From assembly GCF_028858725.1 (NCBI RefSeq), contig NC_084790.1, positions 83,160,506-83,224,505 of the forward strand: DNA of 64,000 nt. Reading direction: 5' to 3'. The DNA is from Colius striatus (taxonomy: Eukaryota > Chordata > Aves > Coliiformes > Coliidae). The translations under genes and the position numbers were made by a program. Shown piece after piece: positions 17,851 to 29,160 of this stretch (position 1 is the first letter of the stretch; each line of letters begins with the position of its first letter). The notes below the pieces were generated by a model. It made no database searches. It saw only the letters and a list, made by a program, of their open reading frames with translations, and was not told the DNA's origin.

Positions 17851-17856
17851 TTTATT
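17851..17856 (-). terminator. Polyadenylation signal of minus-strand speriolin-like gene
   Basis: TTTATT on the plus strand is AATAAA on the minus strand, 67 bases past the stop codon as in the plus-strand gene. Confidence 0.85.
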
Positions 17857-17922
17857 GCGTGGCGCCAGGCGGCGGCTGCTGCAGGCGCAGCCGGGACAGG
17901 GCTCACGGCTCGGCACAGCCGC

Positions 17923-19110
17923 TCAGTAGCAGAAGAGGGGCTGCCCATCTTCCTGTGCCAGCTGCAGCAGGCACTCGAGCAGCACCATGGCGTTGGGCCG
18001 CAGATCCGGCGGCACCTCCTGGCTGACCACGTGGCGCAGGAAGGCCACGTTTGGCTCGGCCGGGAACCAGTACGACCGCTCCAGGCGGCCGTAGGTGTTG
18101 ATGAAGGCCTCGATTGCGGGCAAGTGCACCTCGGGGACGTAGCCCAATGCCCACAGTCGCCTCATCAGAAACTCATAGTTCCGGAATGCAGCCCTGCACA
18201 GATGTCTATCTCCCCGCTCCGTTCTGAGGATCATCTGTGGCAGAGAGGGTACGGTCAGTACCGGCACCCGCAGGTGACCGAGCACAAGGGGGACCAGGGC
18301 GCACCGGGCCGTGGCTGTGGGCACTGTGCCCGGCTCCCCGGCTCGCAGCACCAGCCTACCTCCACGATTCCCTCAGGGATGGTGGCGGCACTGAAGCCGC
18401 GGTAGCGATCCGCGTTGGGGAAGACGCTGTGGACGATTCGGCGGTCAAGCTGGAAGGCGATCTCGCCCAGCAGCTGCTGCCATCTCGGCTGCCAGCTCTC
18501 TGCGGGAACCAGCAGCGTCAGGCACTCATCCCCAAACCAGTGTTTTCCCTCCGTTCCTCCCCCGACACCTGCCAGGGGCTTCCAGAGGCCGCCGTGCCAG
18601 CCTTGCCTGTGCACAGGCTACCAAAGGTTGCTCCCCAGCTCTCCCGCGTGCCCCTGGCACAGGGCGCCCCGCTGTTATCTCCCATGATTCCACCACCCCC
18701 CCACACTCACCTCGCCGGCTGAAGCTCGGCTCCCAAGAGGCGGTTCCGGAGGTCGAGCTCTGGTCTGTCACTGTCAGCCCCCAGTCCGAAGGGCGGGCAA
18801 CAGGACGAGGTGTGGATGTTGGCAGCTGCGGCACCCACAGGCCTGAGGCCGCTACAGAGCTGCCTGCGCTCTCACCTGAGCTGGGGAAGGATCGCGGGGC
18901 TCCGTGGGGCACAGACACATAGGTGGGTGCTGAGCTGGGCCCTGCGCCGCGACTGCCGTGCTGGAACCGCTGTTGGTTCCGTCGCTCCAGTTCCCACTCC
19001 AGCTCTTGATTCTCAGCCCTGATCGCCAGTAATTGGCGTTCCACATGATCTATCTGGTTGACAATCAAGGTCCTGTTGTGAGGCATGTACCCGCTGGGTC
19101 CCGGCTCCAT
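17923..19110 (-). CDS. SPATC1L-like: Speriolin-like protein, minus-strand copy, unit 1 (three exons)
   Basis: Exons on the minus strand are 19110-18711, 18499-18360 and 18234-17923, with GT-AG introns in the same phases as the plus-strand gene, giving 283 codons. There is a single N-terminal module with a coiled coil (NQELEWELERRNQQRFQ) at about residues 12-48, a Ser/Pro linker, then the complete speriolin C-terminal domain from residue 134, ending QEDGQPLFCY. This compact form is close in length to SPATC1L (about 340 residues) and is probably nearer the ancestral layout. Exon 3 starts MILRTERGDRHLCRAAFRNY where the plus copy has VEETERGASRDLSVAAIWNY, so the two lineages have clearly diverged. 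No stop or frameshift was seen, so it may be expressed. Confidence 0.88.
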
Positions 19111-19304
19111 GGCCGCTCCCGGTGCTGGCTCCTGAGCCTCTGGCAAGGCCACTGCCTTGGGCGCAGGATATCAGCAGCAGGTGGGGTGTGGTCCGAGGTG
19201 ATGTCACAAAGGGACTGGGTCCTCCATGGTGCTTGGACCCGGCACACGCCCCGCAGTGCCACGGGGCCCGTCTCGGGGGCACCAACCCAGCGCCGCCTGC
19301 TTTC

Positions 19305-19690
19305 ACAGAGTCATGGAATCATTTTGGTCGGAAGAGCCCCTCAAGCTCATCGAGTCCAAGCCCTCACCTCACACTGACAAGCCTGCCACTGAGCCATTTC
19401 CCCCAGCACCTCAGCTCTATTGCTTTGGCATCCCTCCAGGGATGGGGACTCCCACACCTGCCTGGGCAGCCCACGCCAGTCCAACAAGCCTCTCAGGGGA
19501 AAAGTTCTTCCTCATTTCCCAGCTAAGGCTCCCCTGGAACAACCCGAGGCCGCTTCCTATTGTCCTGTCATTCATGACTGGGGAGGAGACACCGACTCCC
19601 ACCCCTAACCTCACTACAGCCTCCTGTCAGGGAGTTGCAGGGCATGATTGTGTCTCTCCCCAGCCTCTTCTTCTCCAGGCTGAACATCCC
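19305..19690 (-). mobile_element. CR1 tail upstream of minus-strand gene, unit 1
   Basis: This is the inverted counterpart of 3946-4330, in the same position relative to its gene. Confidence 0.85.
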
Positions 19691-19859
19691 CAGGTCTCTC
19701 ACTTGTTTTGACTGTCACTTGTTTGCACTGTGGCCACAGCTGAGTTCGTGGGCGAGTTAAGAGAAACATTTTTTCCGTGTATATTACAAACCAACACATG
19801 AATTTTTCTTCTGCGTGTGCCAGACGGTCCCAGTGAAGTTTTCAGAGAAATCACAAAAT

Positions 19860-19979
19860 CGTTACGGTTGGACAGGACCTTGAAGATCGTCGAGTCCAAG
19901 CACTAAGCTGACCCTGCCAAGCCCATCCCTAAACTGGCAGCCCGTTCCAATGTTTAACCACCCTCTCAGTGAAAAAGTG
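19860..19979 (-). mobile_element. CR1 3'UTR fragment, truncated at rearrangement
   Basis: It matches the inverted end of the 3030-3788 element but lacks about 80 bases after 19932 compared with unit 2. It stops at GAAAAAGT, where unrelated sequence begins at 19980. Confidence 0.8.
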
Positions 19980-20446
19980 GCGGCATTTTCTTAGCAGCCA
20001 TCAGCGGGCACTGACGGGTTAAGAAATAGAGAGCGGTGGAGAAATGGATTGCTTTCTGGAGAGCTCCCTTGGATTCCTCTGCCATTCGTGGCCAGCCCAG
20101 GCAAAATCCAGCACGGAGGAAGATAGCCCAGGGGTCTCTGCCTGAAGAAAATGCACCTCCCACTGACTCGCGGGGTTTTGCCTATAAAGCTGGGCGCCCT
20201 GCACTGACTCACTGGTGGCCTCCCCTGTGGGAGGATCCATAGGGCAGATGGTTACGTATCTTTCTTAATCAATATTGCTATTCTCTTGTGCAACCAGCAG
20301 GTGCATTGCCATCCTTATGCTTTTTGCTGCTTAGGAAGAAGCCCACAGCACACGACATGAGATTGACCCACAGCTTTATTGCGTGGCACCAGGCGGCGGC
20401 TGCTGCAGGCGCAGCCGGGACAGGGCTCACGGCTCGGCACAGCCGC
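19980..20446 (-). other. Inverted copy of speriolin-like 3'UTR and downstream flank
   Basis: Positions 20340-19980 are the reverse complement of 6540-6903, and 20446-20341 match the 3'UTR with its AATAAA (20375-20380). The block exists only in unit 1 and replaces about 3.7 kb seen in unit 2 (46500-50218). Confidence 0.85.
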
Positions 20447-20692
20447 TCAGTAGCAGAAGAGGGGCTGCCCATCTTCCTGTGCCAGCTGCAGCAGGCACTC
20501 AAGCAGCACCATGGCGTTGGGCCGCAGATCCGGCGGCACCTCCTGGCTGACCACGTGGCGCAGGAAGGCCACGTTTGGCTCGGCCGGGAACCAGTACGAC
20601 TGCTCCAGGCGGCCGTAGGTGTTGATGAAGGCCTCGATTGCGGGCAAGTGCACCTCGGGGACGTAGCCCAGTGCCCACAGTCGCCTCATCAC
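20447..20692 (-). pseudogene. Speriolin-like exon 3 fragment
   Basis: This is the last 82 codons of exon 3 (MMRRLWALGY to the final Tyr and stop), truncated at the 5' side inside the exon. Sequence of a different block (CTTACTTAGTACAAAC) follows from about 20697. The end QEDGQPLFCY matches the minus-strand type, while the downstream flank matches the plus-strand type, so it may be a gene-conversion or template-switch product. It cannot be a functional gene. Confidence 0.85.
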
Positions 20693-20696
20693 AGCT

Positions 20697-21946
20697 TACT
20701 TAGTACAAACAGACTAAATCCCTCCTGTCGATATAAGTGCTGCTGTGCTACAAGGGATCTTCTGTGTCATCAAGGGCAATCCCCTGCTGACAGAGACAAC
20801 ACATCACTCGATTCCTTTCAAAAGCCAACCAAGCTCCATCATAGAAAGGGGGGTTTTGATTGCTCAAATTTTCAGGAACCTTCCTCTCGCGTCACCTTTA
20901 TGTTTGTGGACTGCTTATCTCCATTTATTTCTGTTCCAACACCGGCCTATAGCTTTGTCTCAGCACTGTCTCTTGCCCGAATCACCTTACCACCAGCTCA
21001 ACCTACTCCTACACAGCCAGTCACGCCACACAAACTTCAGTCCCTTCGCAGAAAACAGGTTCTTCGGGACTCCCATCATCCATCCTCCGTGGCCCTTCTC
21101 CGCAACTTTTGTCACCAACTTCATTTTTCACTTGAACAAGGGGTGACTCAGGACTGAAAACAGTATTGCACAGTAGGTTTCATCGCTGCCTTTTAAAATA
21201 GCACTGCTGTCCTCTGCTTGAAATAGAGCTCCTGAATCATGTACCATTTGCTCTTCCTGCAGGTGCAGCAATGTGTCCTCCATAAGCCACTGTAGCCAAC
21301 CATTAGTTCTCTGAGGAATTGAATAAGACAGCGTCGGTGTGGAAGACTTGGAAGAGAAATGAACAAGCGAATTTTTTAAACGCTCATCACGTCACACAAG
21401 GAACATCAGAATTCCTGCAACATTGACTTTGCATGTGATATCTCAAGATTGGGACTAAGCATATGCTGCCTAAGAAGGATGGAAGTCACAGCCTCCAAGA
21501 AAAGAAAATCAGCTAACTTTATATTAAAACCAAACAAAAGCTACACCAGGAGTCTGAAGGCGCTAAACCCATAGTATGTTTACACACTTTAAATGCCTTC
21601 CGTGCAAGTTGCCTTTTTCCGGACACAGCACTAGAATACCATGCAAGATTTAGACCTCACTTACAACACCCTAACAGGATTAATGAAAAAAACCCCAACA
21701 CTACAACCCTGTTTTAATGCACAAACTCCTTATTGTCATTTTTAGTTGACAAATATACATTTCATAGCAAAACAACATCAGAGGAACAGCTGGATGGCAC
21801 TTTTAAGCTCAAATGAACCAGCATCAAGCACTGGCAAGTCATCTCTCTGATTGCTTTTGAATGGCAGCACATGCACATTTGCTCTGTGCCGTAAACTTGC
21901 ACAATTATTTCTCTGTCGTCACTCAATTCGGACAGTGAGCCCTTGC
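20697..21946. other. Unassigned unique block
   Basis: It is identical in layout to 50221-51470. Open frames exist (to about 170 codons from 20750) but they lack recognisable domains and overlap in several frames, so I do not call them genes. No repeat family was recognised. Confidence 0.4.
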
Positions 21947-22360
21947 GCATCTATCCCTCTTGAGCTGAGGAGTCCAGAACTGGGCACAGGACTCCAGATG
22001 AGGCCTCACCAGGGCAGAGGAGAGGGGGAGGAGAACCTCCCTTGAGGTTGTCTTGTTGGCTACACTCTTCTTGATGCATCCCAGGATGCCATTGGCCTTC
22101 TTGGCCACGAGGGCACCTTGCTGGCTCATGGTTAGTTTATTGTCCACCAGCACTCCCAGGTCTCTCTCTGCAGAGCTGCTCTCCAGCAGCTCAACCCCCA
22201 GTCTCTCCAGCTGCATGGGGTTGTTCCTTCCCAGGTGCAGGACTCTGCACTTGGCAGCTGAATGGCAGCACAGCCTCTGGGGAATCAGCCAGTCCTCGCA
22301 GTTTGGTGCCATCAGGGAACCTGCTGAGGGTACACTCTGTCCCCAAGTCCACGTGGTTCT
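21947..22360 (-). mobile_element. CR1 LINE RT C-terminal fragment (minus)
   Basis: The minus strand reads [73 protein letters not shown] and [10 protein letters not shown]. This is CR1 ORF2 near its end, with 129 open codons. Confidence 0.92.
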
Positions 22361-22597
22361 ATAAAAGCTCTACAAAACTATTAAGTAATGAGCTCAGACT
22401 AAGAAATATTATTGCTCTGCACTTAGGCAATTTCTGTTGCTGAAAGCTCTTCAAGTTCAGCCTTTCATGACGCCGAAACCTCTGCCACAGCACAGGTGAC
22501 AGGAGAGCAAAGCAGTACAACTTGTGGAAAACTCCAATTTTAACTACCTTTAAGTGGAACAATCCTCTGGGAAAAGGAAAGGAGGTCCCTACAGACT

Positions 22598-23034
22598 GTT
22601 GATGACAACTTCCTGTCGCAGACGATCGAGGAACCAACAAGGAGGGTGTGCTGCTGGACCTGGTACTGACAAATAGAGAGGGCCTGATGGTAGAAGGGCC
22701 AGCGAGAGCTGGTCAATCTTCAAGCACCACTTCCTCCAAGCCCAGGATCAGTGTGTCCCAATGCACAAGAAAGGAGGAAAAGGAGGTAGGAGGCCTCCAT
22801 GGATGAGCAAGGATCTGCTGGGACAACTCAGATTTCACTGTTCAGGTGAGGGAGCCCTGGCACAGGCAGCCCGGAGGGGTTGTGGAGTCTCCTTCCTTGG
22901 AGGTCTTCAAGACCCGCCTGGACATGTTCCTATGTGACCTGATCTAGGTGAACCTGCTTCTGCAGGGAGGGTTGGACTAGATGGTCTCTAAAGATCCCTT
23001 CCAGCCCCTACCATTCTATGATTCTATGATTCTA
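22598..23034 (+). mobile_element. CR1 LINE with endonuclease piece and 3' end
   Basis: The endonuclease word GATGACAACTTCCTGTCGCA at 22602 is followed by a deletion, then the CR1 3'UTR from about 22855 (GGAGGTCTTCAAGACCCGCC, GGTTGGACTAGATGGTCTCT). The element ends with ATTCTATG repeats at 23012-23034. The intact tail makes this the clearest CR1 3' end in the unit. Confidence 0.92.
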
Positions 23035-24289
23035 ATAACAGAGGAATTGTTATTGCTGTGATCAAAGAAAACAACAGGGACGTTTAATTCATCGTGCACA
23101 GTGGCTCGGCCGGGATGACAGATGAACTATTGGATCAGCCAAAGAAGATGTCTACGAACGAGAGAGCCGCAACTTCTCAAGAGACCTGAACCAAACCCCT
23201 GATGAAGACAAAGAGACCCTCCATCTTTAAAGCCTGAATGCTATATTAAAAGTATCCTGTAGGTAAACTGAAGGCCACCTCTAGCAGAGGCGCGTAGGGA
23301 GAGATGGCAGCTCCATGAAACATTAATGAGGAAACCAAGTCTGCCATAGGTTGCCTTTTCCTCTAGAGGGAAGAGATGAAGAGCCACGTGAGTTAGACAA
23401 AAGACAGAAGATAAAGCTGAACTAGCTCAGGTGACTCCAATCCTATTAACTATTCCGAAGAATCCCTCACAGTCCCACCCTCAATGTTATGCTTGCCACC
23501 AAGCTTAGACACCAGTGAGATGAACTCTCAGCACCTTTTACAAAGGTCTGACTAGTTCCATTCTTACCCAATAAAGACTGTAAATGGTGAAGTATGGTCC
23601 TGCCCTGGGCAGTCCAGAATAGCAAACACCTGCCATGCCAGTTGAGGTGTGAGCAATCAGCCTTTCTGGAACTTGCTATTACTCATAGAAGGTCCGTAAT
23701 ATGAATCACACTGGCCATGGGGAAAAAGCCTCTTTTTTCCTCAAATGAGAACGTCCACAATGCTTGTGAGAAATCGCCCACCTTCTAAGGACTTTGCTAG
23801 AGACTGCAAGTTACACCCTATAGACTATCCACTCTGTAGAGACTACAAGTTACTGCAGTGGGCTGGGGTTTGCATTGCTATGTTGTGCCACCCAAGTGGT
23901 CACAGATCCAGACAGAAAAGCAAAAAGATCCAATTACAAATCAGCAAACACGGGACTTTCAGAGCCAAACCTTTCTTGCCGTGTCTTGCAGGCGCACATC
24001 ACACCCCCCAGCCCCCCCAGCCAAAAGTTGATATGGCAACTTCACATCTGCACACAGTTAAGATCACGTGGACACTTTTGGCTTTAAAATTCATAGGAAG
24101 ATGTTCTCGAACTGCAATTTGTAGCAGCGGTACGCAGGGCTCGGGAGAGATGTCTCGCTTTCTGGCCACACAAATGACAGTTCCGTGCCTCAAGCTGCTG
24201 AGAGATGGAAGGGCTGATGCTGAGATCCTTTCCACGTGCAAATGCTTTCAGCAATTCTCGTGATCCTAGTGCCACGGAGAAAGTTTTGG
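23035..24289. other. Unassigned block before CpG island
   Basis: It has moderate GC and no recognised domains. AATAAA occurs at about 23571. A frame of 172 codons from 23745 runs into the CpG island but shows no domain or clear coding character, so it is not called. Confidence 0.35.
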
Positions 24290-24572
24290 CTGAGAGGCCG
24301 TTCTTTCAGGCTCCTGGCCTCGCCGTCAGCGCCCCGGTAGGCAGGCGAGACCGATGGGGGCGTGTGCGCGTCCGCGGCGGGGGGCGTAACCTCTTTTGCC
24401 CTTCCTCCCACCCCGCAGCCGCGGCCGCGGCCGCACCCGCGAGGTGCGCTGGGAGAGGTAGTTCTCTGTCCGCTGGCTCGGCCGGCCGGCAGCAGGCGGG
24501 ACGAGCGAGGCGGCCCGGCGGGAGCGGTAGTTCCGCGGGAGGGCAGGCTCCGGGCCGGCCGGCCCGCGCGGG

Positions 24573-24591
24573 ACTACAGCTCCCAGCATGC
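24573..24591 (+). promoter_or_regulatory. ZNF143/THAP11-type motif
   Basis: ACTACAGCTCCCAGCATGC matches the ACTACAANTCCCAGNATGC consensus closely. It lies about 110 bases before the exon 1 ATG, a usual distance. Confidence 0.75.
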
Positions 24592-24698
24592 CCCGCTCTC
24601 CCGCGGGAGCGGCGGGGCGAAGCCGGCGCGAGCAGCCAATGGGCGGCGGGCGCTGGGGGGCCGGCGCGGGGCGCTCTGGGAGTGGCGGTTGTTTCAAG

Positions 24699-24885
24699 AT
24701 GGCGGAGGCGGCCGCTGGGCCCGGCCGAGGCGTTCGCTGGAGCCGGGACAGTATCCTTCCGTGCGGCCAGGGCAGCTCGGGCCGGGCCGTTCCAGGCGCG
24801 GCCGGGCGGCCGCCTCTCGGCGCGGGGGATTCCGGGCGAAGGCCGAGGCCAGCGGTGGTGTGGCGGAGAGAGAGGCAGGAGAGCG
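24699..24885 (+). CDS. Putative orphan first exon (MAEAAAGPGRG...)
   Basis: The ATG is in a strong context (CAAGATGG) inside the CpG island. The frame encodes an Ala/Gly/Arg-rich start containing GVRWSRDS. A good splice donor (GCG followed by GTGAGC) follows at 24886; an alternative GTATCC donor lies at 24750. I do not recognise the protein. No second exon is visible before the boundary repeat at 25039. The low-complexity composition means it could also be 5'UTR. Confidence 0.35.
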
Positions 24886-25038
24886 GTGAGCTGGGGCGGG
24901 GGCCGGGAGGCCTGTCAGGAAAGGCGGCGGGGCGGCTGCGTTGGGGTTGTGGTGCGCGGAAGGCTGGAGCTGGTGCGAGGCTGTGGGTCGGGTTAGGTTT
25001 AGTGGCCGTGGGACGGGAGATTGGAGGGCTCCGTCCTG

Positions 25039-25606
25039 AGAGCCTTTCGGTGTTGTACCTTTCCTTAGTTTGTGAACGATGCTGATTTTTAACAAAGCGT
25101 TTAATATCTAGGCCACTTAAGAAGTTAAGCCACAATCCCCTGAGGCCCGGGCCCGCCCCGGTTCCTGTACGACGCTGCCGGCTGGTGACAGCAAGAACTC
25201 GCTAGGCCCTGCCCCAGCCACACCAAAGGGCATGAACAGCACTAGGCTCCCTCTCCACTTGGGGCTTTCCTGCCACGGCACCACGGCCGTCCCAGGCGCC
25301 GAGTCCTGCCTCTGGCTGCTGCATCCGACCGCTCCCCCGGTGAAAACGGACGGCAGCCTTGGCTGTGTCATCATCTCCGCTGCCCCGGCGCTACTGTCAG
25401 CACCCAGCACTGCCGCCTGCACCCCGGTATCGCTGCTTGCACCCCGGCTCTGCCACCCGCTGCCTGCCATTGCCACCCACCTCCCGCGTGGCTGCCCATC
25501 CCCCGCTACTGCTGGCACCCCCTGACATCGCTGCTTGGCTCAAGGCTGTCCCCACACAGCAGCAGCAGCAGCAGCCATGCTAGCGGCTCTTATAGTACGC
25601 ACCGCA
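25039..25606. repeat. Boundary repeat block, unit 2
   Basis: Full-length version of the block at the window start, keeping the 53 bases lost there. Confidence 0.75.
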
Positions 25607-25711
25607 GCACCCACAGCACACGACATGAGATTGACCCACAGCCTTATTGTGTGGTGCCAGGCGGCGGCTGCTGCAGGCGCAGCCGGGACAGGGCTCACGG
25701 CTTGGCACACA
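25607..25711 (-). pseudogene. Speriolin-like 3'UTR stub, unit 2
   Basis: Same stub and same break point as 392-496. Confidence 0.75.
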
Positions 25712-25815
25712 TATCCTGCCTGACAAAAAGCCTGATGGCAAAACTTATCGATGAGTGCAGGATTTACGGGCAATAAATCAGGTAGTCGAAGACTTATATG
25801 TGTACAACTTTCTTG
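25712..25815 (+). pseudogene. ERV1 reverse transcriptase fingers fragment, unit 2
   Basis: Equivalent of 497-600 with the same TGA. Confidence 0.7.
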
Positions 25816-25904
25816 TCTTATGAATGCAGAAGTCTGGAGCCATGCGCTTTTGTCATGTGACAAGTCAAAGTTGTTGGAGTTCATAGCTGGTGCTGTTCAA
25901 CGCT

Positions 25905-28020
25905 GTAATGGTATGGATGGCTTCCAATTCTAACAAATGGCTTGGTTTCTTTCTTTTAGTTCCATGTGACCCTGCGGCACACCAAGGGCAGAAAAGAAGC
26001 CAAAACCTCTCTCCTCCTGAAACTAAGGGAAGCTCTTTTGGAAGCTGAAGACGTCTCTCACTGCGGGGTTCTCCTCCAGGTAGTCCCTCAAGGACTCTGA
26101 GTGGCGGCACCGGAATTCCCCTAGAGCTGAATCCATTCCGGAGCTCTTGTGCCACATATCCAGAAGGTAGGTTCTAACGCTACAAGTCCATTTTGCCTCG
26201 TAAGAGAAGAGAGGCCACCCATTGGGGAAAACACTGCACAGAGTAGCCTTCCGTCGTCGTGTTAGGATGGGGAGATTGCTCTCGGGTCAGAGAGTACTGA
26301 CAAGTACTCCTCGCAGCACAGCGAGGGTTGGGCCAATTCCCTTTTTGTTGGTTGGAGCACAACAGACCTTGTGGAGCTTCGGTTGGGCCAATAGGTCCTG
26401 CTTTTCATAGCTTGGCTGCATTTTGCTTGGAGTCTTTGGTAAACTCTGCGAAGCTCATGCGCGTGCTCACTGTTCTCGTGCCACGGTCCCGCAAGCGACC
26501 GCTAGCTTGATTCCCATCTCCCAGAGCAAGCAGGTTTTGGCATCGCTCTGCCCACTCCATAGGCACAGCTTTCCAGGGAAACCCTGTTCCTCCTGAGGTA
26601 ATGGGGGAGCAAAGCCAGTAACTTGCCGATTGTTCTCCCAGTTCCGCTCATTAGGCCGGCAAGCAGTCCAAGGAGGAAAATGCACCTTTTCAGCCACATA
26701 ATCCTTTGGGATCTTACGAATTCCAGCTCTCTTGTAATTGTTCAAGGGTGTTTAGTAAGTTTTCGGGTAAGTGGTGATTTTTGTTCGACTGTGCACGGGG
26801 CTGTAGCTCTCTGAACTCTAGAATAATGTTGCCAAGATCCTTTTTCAGCCACTCTCAGGGCAGTGGAAGTAGTCAACAAGACCCGGAAAGGTCCCTGCCA
26901 CTTAGCTCTCAGGGCTTTGTCCTTCCATGTCTTGACGTAAACCCACTCTCCTGGTTGAAATGGATGTGCCGGAACGCCTAGTCCACTTGGTTGAGGTGGG
27001 GTCACGTGGTTGTGGAGCTCCTGGAAGGTCTTGCCCAAAGCCAGCAGATTGAAACGAGCTTACACAATTTCTTCTTGGTTGTACTGGTACTCTTAGCAAA
27101 GCTTTTGGTAAAGCTTGTAACCGAGAGAAGGAGGTTTCTTGGTGTATTTGATTCCACTGTAACTTAAGGCTCTGGTTCACGCCTTCTACTTTTCCACTAG
27201 CTTAAGGTCTGTTGGGCGTATGTAAATCCCACTTGGCTCCCAGATGCGCTCCCACCTTCTTAACCACTTCTGCAACAAAACAAGGGCCTCTGTCTGAAAT
27301 CATTCCTGCTGGTACAGCAAAGCAGGGTACGCTGTGATTTAGGACTTGTTTGACTGCTTCCCGTGCCACATCGGTGCCACAGGGCCATCCATTACATGTG
27401 TCTACCAGATCGAGGAGATACTGACAGGCTCCCTTTCTCAGTAGCTCGGTGAAGTCTATTTGCCAGTATTCCCCTGAGGTCATCCCTGGTTTTGTCACCC
27501 CTGCGATGATGCTCTCACCTGTGTTAGGTCACTTTTCAACTCCTGGCTGGACCCCTTGGCGGTGTCCTCTCTTATTAGACCTATTTTTTATGATTTATTT
27601 TGAGGCCTAGTCGCCTCTGAGGGGTTGTTGCCCAGCCATCTTTTTGTTCCTTTGCTGCCAAATCACCGATACATTTTCTACCACCTTCTTCATAAGGCAG
27701 GATCGGGCCCAGTATCCTCAGTGTCTTTTCAGGGATCAAGGCCAGACCTTCAGATTTGGCCGCTGCTTCTGCTGTTTTGTCAGTTCTTTGGTTGGAAGGC
27801 TAGGAACTCAGTCTTTGTGCAAAGGTATTGGAGGGGAGCGCCTGTGCCTGTCCTCTTTACTCTGTTCTCTACAAAACTCTGTCCATCAGCATGCATTCCC
27901 AGCCTGCATCCAATAGTGGTTGTCCCTTTAAATCCTTTCTGCTGCAATAGACTTTGGCCATTTGTCTTTCAACAGCTGGAGGGGATAAGCACAACAAACG
28001 CGTACTTGGTGTACAGCTGA
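25905..28020 (-). mobile_element. ERV1 RNase H-integrase-env fragment, unit 2
   Basis: Integrase core at 27498-27202 and C-terminal domain at 27038-26742, with the same internal TAA and frame breaks as unit 1. A change near 27783 (GTTCTTTGGTTGGAAGG where unit 1 has GCCGTTTGCTTTGAAGG) is shared with unit 3 and separates units 2 and 3 from unit 1. Confidence 0.75.
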
Positions 28021-28244
28021 TGGCTCTTGGCCCTCTCTAATGACTGGGGGTCTGCCAGGGAATTTTTCTGATCTTGAAGGCAGGCACATTCTCCACACGA
28101 AATTTCTGCATCTGTGCTTCAAACAGCCGTGCTCTCAAAGTGGAGGTTGAAATAGTTGTGCTGTTCACTCCATACCTTGCTGAAGTGCAAGACCTTAAAA
28201 CTTTAGGGGCTGCTTAAAGCCCAGTACTGCTCAGCGCAGTTGTC

Positions 28245-29006
28245 TTGCCTGTATCTCCCAGGTCCGTAGGAAAGCACTGTGGCAAGGCACAAAAGCAAGG
28301 CTTGGGGCGCAGGGGCTGGAAAGCTTTCCCGTGGAAAGGGACCTGGGAGTGTTAACCAGCAGCCGGCTGAACATCAGCCAGCAGCGTGCCCAGCTAGCTA
28401 AGAAGGACAAGGGCATCCTGGCCTGTATCAGGAACAGTGTGGTCTGCAGGGCCAGGGAGGTGATTGTTCCCCTGTACTGGGCACTGGTGAGGCTCAACCT
28501 TGAGTGCCGTGTCGAGGTCTGGGCCTCTCAGTGCAAGAAGGATCGCAGGGGCCGGAGCGTGTCCAGAGCCGGGCAGCAGCGCTGGGGAAGGGCCTGGAGA
28601 ACAGGTTGTGTGAATAGCAGCTGAGGGAGCTGGGGGCGTTTAGCCTAGAGGAGACACGACCACCCTCTACATGTAGCTAAAGGGGAGTTGTAGGGAGGAG
28701 GGGGTTGATCTTTTCTCTGCGGTAGTGAGTGAAAGAACACGAGGAAATGGGTTTGGGTCGCAGCAGGGGGGCTTTAGGTTGGACATTAGGAAGAACTTTT
28801 TCACCAAGAGGGTGGTTAAACATTGTAATGGACTGCCCAGGGAGGCAGCAGCGGTGCAGTCACCGTCCCTAGGGATATTGAAAAGACATCTAGATGAAGG
28901 ACGGAGGGATATGGTTTAGTTTAGGGATGGGCTTGGCAGTGTCAGCTTAGTGCTTGGACTCGACGATCTTCAAGGTCCTGTCCACCCGTAACGATTTTGT
29001 GATTTC
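28245..29006 (+). mobile_element. CR1 LINE 3' portion, unit 2
   Basis: Equivalent of 3030-3788. One extra G near 28770 opens a longer frame through the 3'UTR, which has no coding meaning. Confidence 0.9.
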
Positions 29007-29160
29007 TCAAAAAATTTCACTGGGACTGTCTGGCACACGCAGAAGAAAAATTCATGTGCTGGTTTGTAATATACATGGAACAAATGTTTCTCTTAACTCG
29101 CCCACAAACTCAACTGTGGCCACAGTGCAAACAAGTGACAATGAAAACAAGTGAGAGACC

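Larger units (their letters stand above)
24290..25038 (+). promoter_or_regulatory. CpG-island promoter, unit 1/2 boundary
   Basis: This is a very GC- and CpG-rich block with many CCGG, GGCGCG and GCGGCC words. It contains ACTACAGCTCCCAGCATGC at 24573-24591, which matches the ZNF143/THAP11 element of housekeeping promoters. Two degenerate minus-strand versions lie at 24446-24462 and 24518-24531, and a CCAAT box at 24636-24640. An ATG with a GATGGCGG context follows at 24699. Homology to a gene body ends at 25039, where the boundary repeat begins, so the promoter seems detached from its gene. Confidence 0.75.

Noticed and set aside
17599..18405. 268-codon plus-strand frame over the minus-strand gene
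   Set aside because: Antisense shadow of exon 3 and exon 2; no homology.
20288..21157. 289-codon frame crossing the rearrangement
   Set aside because: It joins antisense exon 3 to unassigned sequence across a breakpoint unique to unit 1, so it cannot be an old gene.
21762..21950. A possible small cysteine-rich exon on the minus strand
   Set aside because: 62 codons with no domain; no convincing splice sites, and it is next to a CR1 fragment.
24326..25135. 269-codon minus-strand frame in the CpG island
   Set aside because: GC-rich sequence is poor in stops; composition is low complexity (Pro, Arg, Ala) and no splice or start context supports it.
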